Below, piece by piece: positions 46,648-63,921 of a stretch of DNA of 64,000 bases. The translations under genes and the position numbers were made by a program. Numbering within the stretch: position 1 is the stretch's first letter; each line of letters opens with the position of its first letter. The notes beneath the pieces are model-generated. The model had not been told where the DNA came from. It saw only the letters and a list, made by a program, of their open reading frames with translations, and made no database searches. The DNA is from Scleroderma bovista. Taxonomy: Eukaryota > Basidiomycota > Agaricomycetes > Boletales > Sclerodermataceae. The stretch lies in contig JAYMGJ010000239.1 in NCBI GenBank assembly GCA_037178675.1, positions 1-64,000 of the forward strand, in the 5' to 3' direction.

Positions 46648-46825
46648 CTGCTATTCATTCGTCGACTGTGCGGACAAGAATCCACCCGCGTTGGGCGCTG
46701 GAATGTTTCTGTTGATCAACTAACCGCTCATATCTACTAACCTGCTATTCATTCGTCGATTGTGCGGACAAGAACCCACCCGCGTTGGGCCTTGGAATGT
46801 TTCTGTTGATCGACTAACCGCTCGT
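46648..46825. repeat. Direct repeat of about 84 bp, period 94
   Basis: Copies at 46648-46731 and 46742-46825 share CTGCTATTCATTCGTCGA, TGTGCGGACAAGAA, CCACCCGCGTTGGGC, TGGAATGTTTCTGTTGATC and ACTAACCGCTC, with about five substitutions. They are separated by 10 bp. It is non-coding. Confidence 0.85.
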
Positions 46826-47811
46826 GCTGTTACTAGCCACGGAGTCCCGAACAATATCGTAAGCCTCTCGATAGCCACAACATATGTATATGGAGTCACA
46901 TACATACTTGTCAAAGCATACACTCAGCGCTTGCTCGAATGTCACCCGTCGCAGTGGCTACGTCAACTTCGACGGGTCCAGATCGCCGAAGCCACAAGAA
47001 TGTAACTTTGAGCTCCACAGCTAGATCGTATCAGAAGCCAGCCACTTGACGTACGCCGGTACTGCCAGGCATCCACGTGTTTTGAGGCACGAGCAGGGTA
47101 TTCGGGTATGGGCTAGGATCGTAAAACATATGGGATTCTGAGATCCTCGCCTCCAGCGAAACGCTGCTGTATGGTGGACCTGAGACGTCAACATAGGGCG
47201 AGGCGGCCAGCCTACCCACACCATGTCCACGGTGAATTACAAACATGAGGACGCATGTACAAAGAAATTGATTCCTCATACACACGGCGAGGTTCCGGTG
47301 GGTATCATTGTAAGCGTTTAAACATTCAGGCGGTCAAAATGGGCGCGGGTAGGCCTCTGGCTTGCATTATCGAGGTCGAGACGAGGAACCCCTAGTGAAT
47401 ATATCATTATGAAAAGGCCGCGAACCGACTCCAGGCGCTTCCACAAACCACCAGCGTGTTAAATACATAAAGGGTTTGCGTGTGTGGATGCGTTGACATC
47501 CCCCTTGCATGTCGGATCCTAGGGCTCCAGACGGGACTCGAGGTGGTGCATGGAGATTAAGACATAGCAAAATGGTAAGAGGGGAGGAAATGGATGGGTG
47601 TGACATCCCAGTACTGGGCGTATTTATAACCCCTTCCGTGCAACCCTGCTAGCTCCGTATAACGAAGCAGGGTCTCTCACAATTCTTAGTTTTGCTGTGC
47701 TCCTGTACATCTATCCGACGACGCGTTGGTCTGCTTACAATACAAATAATCAAGTTGTGCATGTACGGAACTACGCACCCTCGTGGCCAACACACCATTT
47801 GTGAAGCGACG
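46826..47811. other. Spacer with a possible minus-strand exon remnant
   Basis: On the minus strand about 47285-47031 a frame ends RISESHMFYDPSPYPNTLLV with PQNTWMPGSTGVRQVAGF before a stop. It looks like a real C-terminal exon, but no upstream exons or family could be identified. The rest is probable promoter for the gene at 47812. Confidence 0.3.
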
Positions 47812-48407
47812 ATGTCGATACTGGTGAGTACGTGGTCGTGCTGCGAGCTGACGACCTGGTGACCTAGAAGCTGACGCCTCCATTCCAGAAAATCATCCGG
47901 GCATTCATCACTCGCGCAGTAGAGATTGTGAAGAACCACAGACGAAGAAATCGATCGGGAAAGGCCAAGGAAGACGAGAACCATGAGATAGAATTCCCAA
48001 AGTCAAGAACGCCAGTGTTCGTGGAGACGAGGATGAGAGAGCTACCACCACTACCGGTAACTCGAGCGCTGCCTGCGCCACAGCCAAGACCAGCAGTACG
48101 GACAGTATGGCCAGAGCCACCCAAGGTGATGTTTGTGTGCGTACGGCGGTGCCGGCCCCGTAGTAACATTTTTGACGCAGTACCTGGCGAGCGAAGATAT
48201 TGTTCAGCAGCAACGTATCGTGCGGAGACGAATCATGGTTGTGAGCAACCCAGATCCGGCAGAGAGTGACGGTGAAGCGGAACCGAAACCACCAAAAGGA
48301 CAAAAGGATGATGGACATGTCAGTACCTTTGTCGTCTGTTCGCATCCTGTGAGACTATGGGATTCTTTCGTTAACGCTGGCTTCGTTTTTCTTTCTTCAC
48401 ACAGTAG
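47812..48407 (+). CDS. Small hypothetical protein, basic and Pro-rich
   Basis: The model is ATG TCG ATA CTG at 47812, an intron GTGAGT...CATTCCAG, then KIIRAFITRAVEIVKNHRRR, KAKEDENHEIEFPKSRTPVF, ELPPLPVTRALPAPQPRPAV and RTVWPEPPK. A second intron ends TTCAG, followed by QQRIVRRRIMVVSNPDPAES and EAEPKPPKGQKDDGH. A last intron then leads directly to a TAG at 48405-48407. Consistent phase and clean splice sites support a gene; I do not recognise any domain. An amphipathic N-terminus with many Arg could be a targeting sequence. The start and last exon are uncertain. Confidence 0.45.
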
Positions 48408-48683
48408 TCAGTAATGTGCGGGCAAAGGAAACCAGACACACTACAAACATAGGGACTCACCACCACCATCACCATGTCTCTAGTAAGAATGGCGAAATCA
48501 AAACGAAACGGTCTGCCCTCACCCACTCTTGTATTGGATGTGAACGGCGTCAGCATCAGCCGGTCTTCTCCGCAGAAGTTCACACAAGTCGGCACAACGT
48601 CTAATTACGAAAGTCAACAGACACAACTCACCCCGTTGCTTCAGCTTAGAAGTTTAGATCCCTCTATTTAAGAGCGTGTCGGA

Positions 48684-49603
48684 ATGGTGAGGCCTTCACA
48701 GCGTTTGTTTCCGTTCTTGCGTTCTGGTCTACGGACCAACCTGGTCGCACATGCCCCTCCGCATGCGGTACTCGCCAGGCGTACGATGAGCTCGCATGCT
48801 GGCCACAGCGCCGGCGGAGACGAAAAATACTGGCGGGTACGTAGTCCCTCTGGCCCTCAATTCAACGTGTTCACACCGCCTTTCGCACCTAGATTGGTGC
48901 AATATTGGTATTTGGACCTGCTGTGAGTGTGCACTGCGTCGGGATAAGTGCACTGTCTCCTTAACAGCCAAATCTCGCCAGTTATTCTATCTGCTCTCTC
49001 CAGCAGCGCGCAACACCAAACACAAACACACCGCTGAGCATGAGGTATGACTGTTGACTCTCGGAAGCTACGTGTTTCTTACTAGACCCCTAGCAACATG
49101 TAGGTTGCATAAACTCCGCAGGGGCATTCCATGACTGAATATACGCAGGCCGAGGCCGTGACTGCAGTAGCGCAAGAACCGCCCATGACCGACGATGAGG
49201 GCACGGCGGTTTCCAGCGAGGAGGTCAAGGGGTCGGTGGAACGTGCATTGGTACGTGAACAGCCTTTATAGTGCTCTGCTGTGTACTGAACATGGTCAGA
49301 CTGAGGACTCGCCAAAATCGGCCCAAGAACACGAAGAAGGTGTCGCCGCAGAAACTCCGTCAGAACCATCCACCAAGCCCGAGCCTGAGTCCGCCTCAAA
49401 AGGTGAGAAGGATGATGCATCAGAAGAACCCAATCCCGGGCCCGAGGTAGAGGCTGAGGCCGAAGATTCAAAAAAGGATGCGTCAGCAGATGCCCAGAGT
49501 GAGCCAGAAAAGCCCGCTGTGAGTTTTTGTTGTCATGTACGAGAGGCTGTGGGTCTGAGACGGCTCTTAATAGGCTGAACAAGCTTCTGCTGGGGAGTCG
49601 TGA
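48684..49603 (+). CDS. Small single-TM, probably mitochondrial protein with acidic tail
   Basis: The start ATG at 48684 gives MVRPSQRLFPFLRSGL, an Arg-rich amphipathic presequence up to about LARRTMSSHAGHSAGG, typical of mitochondrial import. After short introns follow DEKYWRIGAILVFGPALFYL with LSPAARNTKHKHTAEHE, holding one membrane segment, then EAVTAVAQEPPMTDDEGTAV and a long Glu/Ser/Lys-rich acidic tail ending AEQASAGES. The stop is at 49601-49603. Similar small conserved fungal proteins with a TDDEGT motif exist, and the pattern recalls inner-membrane accessory proteins. The exact function is unknown. The second intron's acceptor was chosen to keep the TM segment continuous. Confidence 0.6.
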
Positions 49604-50296
49604 GGCCAGATATGAGACTGCTTCTGATCATAGAATGTTCATCCTACGCATTTCCGACATACGAGCATGTGGTTAGCATAAAATTATTGGTCAAAGTGAT
49701 GGAGACGGTTCACCATTTTCCCAGTCATGTTGGTGGGGGAACTGAGTTACCGTTGCCGACTACTAAGCCATTCCCCGGATGCAAATGGTGGTGCCTCAGC
49801 GCTATTAAGGGGTTGAAGGCTGTCTACATAGGACAGAACAATCCGCCGGGGCGATTGAAGGGGCTTCTGTTTGATACAAGGGCAATTGTCGTGAGGTTCG
49901 AGTCATTTCCGTCGGTCGGTCGCGATGTGGGGCATGTGGGCCGTGCAAGGACTTCCAGTCCAACTAAGGGACGTCGAGGGACGGACGCGGGTGACAGCGG
50001 TGAGATAGCAGCCAACAACTTGGACGCCAATCCCATTGGATGCGCCCTTGGGCAGCGCAGCGGTGGGAGTGAACCCACGTATGTGGTTCAGTTTGCAATC
50101 GACAGGACGACCAAAGCAGACGCAAGACAATGCGTCCAAAAAAGGAAACCGATACAATGGCCGTCACAAGTCGAGTAAAATATAAAGTCAATCGCATTGT
50201 TCAGGTTCTCTGCATCCTCCTCGTCCACGTCTGCACCAACCACGACCACCAGCGGCTGTGCCGTGTCCAGTCCTTTACTGACCGACATTCTTTAGC
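49604..50296. other. Intergenic, probable promoter of the GH71 gene
   Basis: Spacer of about 690 bp. An open plus frame (to 50178) lacks conserved sequence and is not annotated. A TATA-like TATAAAG lies at 50181-50187, about 110 bp before the GH71 start. Confidence 0.5.
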
Positions 50297-52069
50297 ATGC
50301 ACTTCGTTCTGACCACCTTCGCGCTCCTATTTTCCTTTTTCGGCCTCAGTTGGGCTCTCCCTGTCGCGATGCCTCACGACTTGTCCAAGAGAGACAACTC
50401 CACGAAATTCGTTGTCGCTCACTTCATGGTCGGAAACTCTTACCCGTACACACTGAACGACTGGCTGTCCGATATTCAACTTGCCCACGAAAGCGGCATC
50501 GACGGCTTTGCCCTCAATGTCGGCAGCGACTCATGGCAACCCCAGCAAGTCGCTAGCGCGTAAGTACACCGATTCAGCTCTCTTCCTACTGCGACTGACT
50601 TCCGGCGCGTAGATATCAGGCGGCTCAGCAGTCCGGCACGGGCTTCAAGCTGTTCATGTCCTTTGACATGACGTAAGTATTCACCATTGTTCTTGTGGAT
50701 TTCACGCGCTGATGCTGCAATGACTCTAGTGCCCTCCCTTGTAATACAGCTGACGATGCGGCCGCTCTCCGTAACTATATCACCACCTATGCCAAACACC
50801 CCAATCAGTTCATGTACAACGGCCGCGTATATGCCTCCACCTTTGCTGGCGAATCTTGCACCTTTGGTCAAGGATCTGCCGTAGCTGGATGGAAATCCCA
50901 ATTCATTCAGCAGCTAACTGGGACGAATGCTGTCCACTTCGTCCCCTCGTTTTTCATCGATCCGTCCGCGTTTAACACCTACGACGGTGTGATTGATGGC
51001 ATGTTTAATGTAAGTTTATTTTTGCTTTTCCATTTTCGCGAGCTGGAAAGGGCTTCAGTGGAACTCTGGCTGGCCTATCCAAGTTACCTCCTCTTCTGTT
51101 ACTTCAATTGCTACTTCTCTGCTGGGCGCCATTGGTGGTTTGCTATCAAACCCCTCCTCTGCACTTAACGCAATTTCGTCCCTGGTCGGCGCAACAACCT
51201 CTGATCAGCAATATATCAACGCTTTGAATGGGATGGGCGGTTCAATGACGTACATGGCCGCTGTATCCCCCTGGTTCTTCACTCATTACGGTCCACAGAC
51301 CTACGACAAAAATGTGCGTTCGCCTGCGCTGCTCTCGTAATCACCCTCACCAGTGAAATCAATCTAGTGGATATATCTGAGTGATGACCACCTCTATGCC
51401 AAGCGCTGGGAAAGCTTGGTGCAAATCCGTGACCAAGTTGACATCGTCGAGTGCCTGACTTGGAACGACTATGGCGAATCGCACTATTTGGGTCCCATTA
51501 AGGGTGCTCAGCCAAATAGCCAATCTTGGGTCAATGGCTTTGATCATACGGGTTCGTCAATCGCATTATATTCTACTCTTCTGGAGGCTCATCCGCCCAT
51601 AGGTTGGCTCAACCTGACATCCTACTATTCGACGGCCTTCAAGACAGGGTCATACCCTCCAGTGACAAAGGACCAGATCATCTTGTGGTCCCGGCCTCAC
51701 CCTGCCCTTGCAACCGCACCCGACCCAGTTGGACAGCCCACGAACTTCCAGATCGTGCGTCTTTCCCAGGTCTCTTTAAAGGTGACTACCTGCTGATATC
51801 TCTAACAGACTCAGGATAAAGTGTGGGCAATCGTTCTCGCCACGTCCCCAGGGACAGTGACACTCTCGACATCGTCGTCGCATTCCCAGACATTCTCCGT
51901 GCCCGCTGGTGTCTCGAAGTTGTCCATCCCCATTTCCCCGGGAGGGTACATGGCAGCGACATTGACACGCAACGGTCAGAATTTGGTCAATGTGAAACCG
52001 AACAGTTTCACGTTCAATCCAAACCCACCCTCCTACAACTTCAATGCGTTCGTTGCTGCTTCGCAGTGA
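50297..52069 (+). CDS. Secreted alpha-1,3-glucanase (GH71, mutanase type)
   Basis: Hydrolyses alpha-1,3-glucan, a fungal wall polysaccharide, so it may remodel own walls or attack other fungi. The start ATG at 50297 gives a signal peptide (MHFVLTTFALLFSFFGLSWA) and a KR site (HDLSKRDN). The catalytic domain starts KFVVAHFMVGNSYPYTLNDW, then DIQLAHESGIDGFALNVGSD, FKLFMSFDMT, MYNGRVYASTFAGESCTFGQ, VHFVPSFFIDPSAFNTYDGV, WNSGWPIQVTSSSVTSIAT, MTYMAAVSPWFFTHYGPQTY, and IVECLTWNDYGESHYLGPIK, the conserved GH71 segment. A C-terminal beta-rich part (VWAIVLATSPGTVTLSTSSS) follows. The stop is at 52067-52069. All introns are short GT-AG. Confidence 0.92.
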
Positions 52070-53094
52070 GCGGCGGTTCTGGTAACTGCCTACCACATGT
52101 TCCCATGCATGTTGTACAACATAAACAATAATTCAACGCGACCGGTCATTCCGGTCGAGGATTACGTGGGGCAAACGGTGCTGGCTACGCCAGTCACCCA
52201 GCTTCCGCAAATTATCTTTATATCTGTTGTTGTTTTTGTATCTCGTTTTGGAATAGGGAGGGTTCCTTCTTCTTATACCCCTTGTACTTTTACATATTCG
52301 TTCACGCGGCGTGTCTTTTGTTTTGTCTCGGAATTAGGGCGGCTGGACTACTTCTATGACGATGTATGTTTCCCGTTTACTTGTCCGGGTTCGTTCCGTC
52401 CGTGTTGTTTATCTAGATGAAAGGTAGAGGTCTAGAGTTCGGGGCTTGTAGTCAAATCGCAAATGGTCATAGATGTCCCCGCACAATCCTGTCTCATTTC
52501 AAGCTTTCAAGGACTGTAGGTCGTCCGAGCAATCATGTGGGGTGATGATCAGATGAAAGCTGACCTCCGTAGCGGCACTTTTGGCTTTGTGCCTGTGGTC
52601 GAGTTGGTGGACACGGACAGCTTCTGCAGTGTCATTGGGAAAGCAAGGCTGCTGAGCCTCTCTCCACGGATTGTTTTCGTACGAGCCATAAGCTGTCAAC
52701 GGGACACAGCATGATACTAGGAAGTAGCGATGAGTGCATCATTAAGGAGCTTCATACTAGCTTTGGAGGATGGCGAAACCTTGGCTCGCTAAAGACATGA
52801 TACCGCATCTATTCCAGTTTCAGCCCAGACACCGCTCGAAGCCTGAAGATGGGGTGGAAACTGGAATAGATTGAACTTCGACTGCATCATAAGATAGTAC
52901 TTCGTCACTCCGTATGAGAAACGAACTAAGAGAGGTACGGTGTGGGATGTCAAGACTTCGGATGTCGGGATCATCCGATCTATGCTTACATAAGCGCTGA
53001 AACACAGCACTCCGATCATATTGCAGCCTTGCAGGAAGTGATAGTCTCGAAAATCAAACCGTACCGACAAACTTCTGCATGGTCACGCTCGCTC
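52070..53094. other. Intergenic, no gene recognised
   Basis: 3' flank of the GH71 gene (T-rich near 52200-52400) and upstream of the DHX37-like helicase. The motif GGATGGCGAAAC/GATGGGGTGGAAAC recurs with opposite neighbours near 52767 and 52846. No coding or RNA gene was found. Confidence 0.5.
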
Positions 53095-57453
<4,359 letters not shown>

Positions 57454-57535
57454 TAGAATAAGATTACAACCATCCAGGGAAAATATAATAATATTTGTGA
57501 TGTAAATGAATGTGGGTTTCTTGCAACATTTATAG

Positions 57536-60500
57536 TCATGGCTTGTTCTTTTTTGGGATGAAGATGCTAGCTTTTTCTTTTTTAGGTTTCTTGGGAGGTG
57601 GTTGCTTTGACTTGTTCTCACTTGGCCCAGTAAGTGGTTTATCTTCAGAAACATAGGGTCTTTTCTGTCCAGGTTTCTGTCCAGCTTCCCTTGTTCCATC
57701 CAAGTTTGGATGGCTTGGTGGTTTACTAACCACTTCTGCCATCTCTGCCATCTTCTGTGGTGTAACAAGGGTCACATTGGATGGTGGCTTTTGAACACTG
57801 GATACTTTTCTGGGTCTTGGGGCTTGTTTGGGCTGGGTGGAAGGAATGCTTGGCTCCGTGAAATACGAGACATCAACCTGTGACATCATTGAGAGAAGTG
57901 GAAGACTGACTAATCTATTGCTAACCTACCTCATTTAACAGGCCCCTAGACCTGGCATTGTTGATGATCTCTCGCCAGTCTTGGTTACTTCTCTCAAGTG
58001 TTGGAGCATTTCCCAGGATAAATAAAGAGGATTTTGCGCGAGTCAATGCTACATTCATTCTTCGAACATCTGAATAAGGATAGTTAGCCAAGGTGTATTT
58101 GCATGGAAAATATAACATACCTGCCAAAAATCCAACTGATTGTAATCCTGGTCCAGCTCTGACACATGAGAGAATGATGATGTCCTTTTCCTGGCCCTGG
58201 AAACCATCAACAGTGTTGAAGTGGATTTTGCCTCGAATGTCCTCGCCAAATCTCATCTCGAATGTCCTCCGGAGCTCGTTTACCTGACCCCGATACATCG
58301 ACACGACCCCAACACGGAAATCAAGGTTCGTCGCTCCAAATTCTTTGTACAATCTAGCATACAAAGCAACAGCGACTTGGGCCTCCGGCCGATTCTTCAG
58401 AGAGTTCCCGGGCGTTCCCTGTTCCTGTCCGCGATGAACGTTAAAAAACCGGTACGGGCCGAATTTGGGATGCGAGTGCCAAGGTTTTGCCGTCTTGGAT
58501 GCCATGTCAGGACCATCCAGAAGGCGCTTTTGATAAAAAAGACTACTTGGGAGCTGGCTAATCTCTGGATGCATACGATACTGGATGCTGTATGGCAATT
58601 CACGAAATGAAGAGTTAACAGTGGTATCATTACCCACCTTAGTAGATGAACAGCATCTGGTTGATGTTTTTGCAAGCGAACAAACAAGGACTGGTTGTAC
58701 TGGAATCTGCAGGCCTTCAACTGAGTCAGAAAAATGTCATCCTTGAAGCTTCCAGTCTCACCTCCTGTGAAAGTACAGTAGGTGGAAGCTGTTGCGGGTC
58801 TGGTCGGTTTAGTGTTGGCAGAACTGTATGAAGTCACTACTAGGAGGGCTTACCTCCAACCATGATACATCTCTGGGAACGAAACTTTAATGGAATCAAT
58901 GAACTGAGCTCTATCGCCTGTGCCGCCTCGTCTATGATGATCATCTCGAACTCCAGCTGTTCAATGGATTCATGACCGGATCCTGCAAGCGTAGCACAGA
59001 TGACATCTGCCTCTTGTAGGATCTCCATACGAAACCGTCTCCGTGTAGCATCGAGGGTTCGATTGTCAGACTTTTGTTTGTCTTTCAACCTATCAAATTG
59101 CTGGGTCAGAACCATTCTGCGAGTATTCAGCTTTTTGATCTCCTCATCGAGAGCTGTTGCGCGTGCCGTATTGTTCTGGATGTTAGCCAACTCCTCCAAC
59201 TTCTCTTGCCTTACACGCTTGACGGAATCGATCTCCTGGCGAAGGGCTGCCATGTCGTTGGCCGCAGGTTTTGATGAATCCTTCATGGTTTCGCCGTTGA
59301 TCTTCTGCTCGACAAGGAAATCCAGGGATATATCCTTCACGCTGACATCGAGGGACCTGTCATGTCCAGTGCGAACGACCTTAATAGGCGTACCACGCTT
59401 ATGTGTTCCTCGATATCCCTCTTTCAGGCGACTGGCGACCTCGTCAATCGCCGCATTACTCGGGGCACATAAGAGAATCTTGTGTACGGGTCCCTTATCT
59501 GAATGAGTGGAATTACGACCGACATGGATAGACGTTGCAGGTAAGGAGCGCCTATGCAGGAAGGTCTCGACCAATCCGCATATCGTGGATGTTTTACCAG
59601 TCCCAGGGGGGCTTGTTTGATGTAAGCAATAGGACTCAAGAATGAATATACACTCACCCCTGAATCAAAGCAAAACCAGGTGTGCGTAAGGAACTAAGAA
59701 TAGCTCGTGCTTGTGGCTCGTTGAAACCATAAGTAGCCATGGTTTGTTCAATCTCGCGACTTTCCAGACGAGGGTGTCCAGATAACCGCGGCTGCATAAC
59801 CATAGAAAACGAGTCATAGTACGGCACCGCCATCAAAGCGGAATACTCGCGATGGAGGGTACTCAAACTAGTAAAAATTAAACCTTGTTCGTCCAACAAG
59901 ATGAGGCCCTACCTGATCACTTTCTTTAGTTTCCACACCGACTGTATCTGTGGTCCTTGATCGCCTGCATTGGCTCGCACGAAACAACGGAGGGTTGTTT
60001 GAATACCTATCATAGTTTCCCTGTATGACATCGTCTTTGCGAGGTACGACTTTTTCCCATCAGGTTGCCTAAGAAGAACGACGTCTGTCTCAGTCAGACG
60101 CCAGTCTTTCTGAACAGCTTCAGTGATGCTGATTTCGAGATCAATAAAGTCGTCGGTATATTGCTTTGATCCAACTTTGCATTCATATAGCGGTGAACTC
60201 TCCTCCTTTGATTGTACAATCTGAGCCCAACATTCGAAGAGTAACATTGGTTCGAAGACCTTCAAGTAATGGCGATGGTCGACGAATTTGTCGGGGATGC
60301 GAACCAGGTCCGGTTTCTCTCCTCGGAATGGTGGTTCTGGTCCAGTGTGATCGTAATCCCAGGACAAGAGTGCACGATGTAGGCCAGAAATATCAGGTTT
60401 TAATCTGAGTGCTCGACGGCGAGCGTCATCCCTTCGGCTCAATCGTACCATGGTAGCGTTTTTGGCTTGGTTGGTGACGTCCAGCATTTTGACCTGACGG

Positions 60501-63500
60501 CGCTCAGCCGATTTCTGTTTCTTGGGTGACTTCTGGAATTTTCCGAGTGCAGCCAAGCCACGAGCCGGCTTCCCATCATCAGAATCCGAATCGCTAGACG
60601 ATTCCAGTTCGTGCACCTCGGGGACCACCTGAGGTGCAGGGGGTCGATGACGTGATGCTGAAGCGACTGTGGGCTCGGCTCTGCGAAAGGTAGGGAACAC
60701 TGGGACGTCTGTCCGCGCACTTTTACGATCGATTGGTGCGGACCTTTCAGAAACTTGGGGTTCGGGAAGTTTAGGCTTGGACGCAGTCTCTTGTTTCGGG
60801 CCTGAGGGTCCTTTCTGCTTTTCTGCGACAGTACGGTCGCTGCTTGTTGTCATCGAAACAAATACTACATCATCGCCATCGTCTTCAAAGCCTGCAAGAG
60901 CTCCTTCCAGCTTCGATATCCGCCCTGCATCCAGGCGCGTCTTGAGAGCACCTCCAGTCTGCTTCCGAGCATCGTCGATGTGCTTGTTCAGCTTTGCGAG
61001 CCCTGCTTCGGATGGACGTACACCAGTCATTCGGAAGCACTCCAAGACGGTCTGTATAAGCGCGAAGGATTGGTGGAGAAGTTCTTCATCAGAAAGTCGC
61101 AACCAACGAGCTAGCTCCGGCAGAACAGGCTGCAGGTCGCTCATCATCTTCTTCCCCACCTCTGATAATTCCGAAGGATTCCTAGCACTCGAAGAAAGCC
61201 CTCCTTCGGAATGTACGACGGCTGCGGACTCCATTACCCTCCACTGTTCTAACATATCCCGCCCGAAAATAAGTGCATCCCGCATCCACACGGTCATGTC
61301 CGGGATATCAAAATATTCTGCCCACAGAGGCGTTCGTTTGAATATGACCGTAATAGATTGTGTCATGAGTGTCCATAGCTGTGGAATCTGGGCTTTTGGT
61401 CCTTCTTGGTCGCCAGGCCGGAGATATTGCAAGGACATTAGTAGCCCGTCCGGGCGAGAGCACAAAACCTCGACGACGTCCGTGAGACACTGCACGAGGG
61501 ACTTCGACAAGCTGCAGGCCTCTGTAACTTTAGGTGCATGCTCAATGAATCTCTCTAAGAAACTGCGGATGCCGGAAAATGATGGTTTCGGAAGGTTGGA
61601 AAGAAGAACACGAAAGCAATCGAGACGACCGTCCACATCGAATGCTTGACCAATCAGAGCTTTGGCGGAAGTCTGAATGCCATCGATGGAAGAGAACATC
61701 ATCGTCACGACATCCTCTGCCACCCCAGGTATTTGGAAGAAGTCACGAATGAAACTCTGCTGGTTGTAATTTGCGAATCTGGAGATCGCATCGACGAAGC
61801 CTTCTCGTACGACACAAAGGGAGCGATTGATAGCATCGAAGGCAGCCCTGACATCTGGTTTAGAGAGTACCTTCTTGTACGCGAGCTGGTTCAAGGCATC
61901 CAGATGGGAGAACCGAGCAACTACTCCGAGGATTGAGGCAGCACCATCTGAGTCGTTAGTCTGTAACGACTCAAATGACTTCTGCCACAACTGCCCCCGA
62001 ACCCTGCACATGGGGAATGTGTCCACCTGTCCTGCAAGGAATTCGCAGGACCGACTGACAGAGTTGGTTATCTCCTGCACATCTTGTTCCAGGCTTGCAA
62101 TGACAAGTTCGCGAGCGGCAGTCCTGACAGACTTCCATTTTTCATCCGCATACTGCCGGCCAAACGCTACAGTTATGAGTTTGTCTGAATGGATGTCCAA
62201 AACGTCCGATATAACTGATTGGTGGCGGGAAAGTTCCCTTGTTTGAGCTTTCCGTGTGAGAAACGAAAGTAACTGAAGCAGAATAAGCCTTTCATATCAC
62301 AGTTTGGATTACTTAGCTTACCCGAATGGCGGCTAGCATGACCTTCGTCCGTGTCTCTCCAAATCTCTCATGTTGCAATTCCTCACACAGTAAATCGACC
62401 ATCTTAGCAAGGACGTTGCCAAAGACGGCAGAGTCCCTCAGGGACATGAGGTACTCTCCAAACCATGACAGAAACCAGGGTCTTTCATCAGTGAGATCTG
62501 CGCCTTCGACAAGCTTTGTAAATGAAGGATTATCTTTGACGGCATCGAACACGATCCGGGGATACTCAGGGCTTTCCCCGCTCCACGACTGCGAACCAAG
62601 ACGTTTCACGAGGAAGAGTAGACATCGAAGTACAACCACGAATTCTAGGCGGATGTATTACACTGCTTGAAGCTAAAACAAAAATAGCAGGAACTTACGT
62701 GGACCTACATCGTGCAGATGTTCGACGACAATTCGCCGGCAGTCAACGCCACTAAAAGATTTCAGTAGAACTTGATTGGGCGCAAGTCGGAGAACCTGAG
62801 TGTATCCAATCCAAAGCTCCCGTGGATCCGACACAAATGACATGGCCTGAAGAAGTTCGGAAGTCTTCTCTACCGCGGGAACAGCTGGCATACTACGGTT
62901 GGCTGTTAAAGCCTCCCTTCTCGTGTTTGTTAAGAGGTAAAACACAGTCTGCAGTGCTAATTCATGACCAGAGACGAAGTGTTCTTCTGCTATTGGGACC
63001 TCGGTGCACGAGGAGATGAGGGACCTGGCCCATTGACGCACTTCTTGAGACTCATCGAAAAGAAGAACGAGCAACCCTGGTGGAGGAACATCTTTTGGCC
63101 ATGTTGACAGGGAAGGCCGAGAGCGAATTAGACCCAAAATCGTGGGGTCGCGTAGAATGCGCAAATTTGAGAGTACATGGTAAAGAATGGCAGGTGGGAC
63201 GTTGTGCAAAGCAGCGGCATTGGTTTGGACGTCGTTTATACCGGCATGGGCCAAAGCATCCTTGACGAGACCCAGCTCCCAATCGTCAAAGCTACGGTAG
63301 AATCCTGACATGACATCATCTGAGAAGGCGCCAAAGTATCTGTGTACGGTCCATCAGCTCTGTGAACTGAACATGTAAAGGAAGCAGAAACACGTCGGTT
63401 CGCGTGACAATTGACTGTACACGCAATGAAGGGTAAAAATCCTACTCACGTTGGCCGCGAGTTGACCTTGGCTTCTCCCAGTGCTTTAATGCACTTGCTG

Positions 63501-63781
63501 CATCTCGCCAAGCAGTTCTTTAACCTAGCCTTCCACTTGTCCACGAGAGCACTGTCGTAGGCAAACAATCTGAGCAGAAATGTAGCAGCGTCTACCGTGA
63601 CCTGGTCCGCACGATTACAGAACCAATGATAACGCTTGTCTGACGTGTCAGGTGGAACCTTCATTAAATACGAATGGATGGGTTGTAATACTTCGTCTGA
63701 CCCCACCTCTGTGTTGACGGGGGTGTCGCGAACACTTGCGAGTATGCCTTTGACTTTCTCGACATCATCACCAGAAGTCAT
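57536..63781 (-). CDS. SEN1: SEN1 superfamily-1 RNA/DNA helicase
   Basis: Sen1/senataxin terminates non-coding Pol II transcription and removes R-loops. The start ATG at 63781-63779 gives MTSGDDVEKVKGILASVRD. A large helical N-terminal domain follows (for example FYRSFDDWELGLVKDALAHA, SFIRDFFQIPGVAEDVVTMM), then a charged linker. The helicase core reads MATYGFNEPQARAILSS, ALIQGPPGTGKTSTICG (Walker A), ILLCAPSNAAIDEVASRL, the coiled-coil stalk, FEMIIIDEAAQAIELSSLIP (DEAA), GDPQQLPPTVLSQE, SIQYRMHPEISQLPSSLFY, NTVDGFQGQEKDIIILSCVR and RRMNVALTRAKSSLFILGN. A Lys/Pro-rich tail (KKPKKEKASIFIPKKNK) is probably an NLS. The stop is at 57538-57536, only 82 bp from the convergent helicase. Confidence 0.93.
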
Positions 63782-63921
63782 GAAAGAGTGAGTGTAACGA
63801 AGTGTCTGGATTCTGTGATGGACCGAAAAGACCACTTGGTCGTTGCCAAAGTGTGTTTCTCCGAAACAGGTCGTTTATATGCCGCACGGTGCCGTGTGAA
63901 GACTCAGACTGACTCGCGTCG
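63782..63921. promoter_or_regulatory. Shared divergent promoter of SEN1 and the downstream gene
   Basis: Only 140 bp separate the SEN1 start from the ATG at 63922, so both transcripts must start in or near this segment. No specific element was recognised. Confidence 0.5.

Noticed and set aside
49600..50178. 192-codon open frame upstream of the GH71 gene
   Set aside because: It begins at the TGA region of the previous gene, has no conserved sequence, and lies where the GH71 promoter is expected.
60669..61649. 326-codon ORF opposite the SEN1 N-terminal region
   Set aside because: It is the antisense shadow of a well-conserved SEN1 exon and has Ser/Arg-rich artefact composition.
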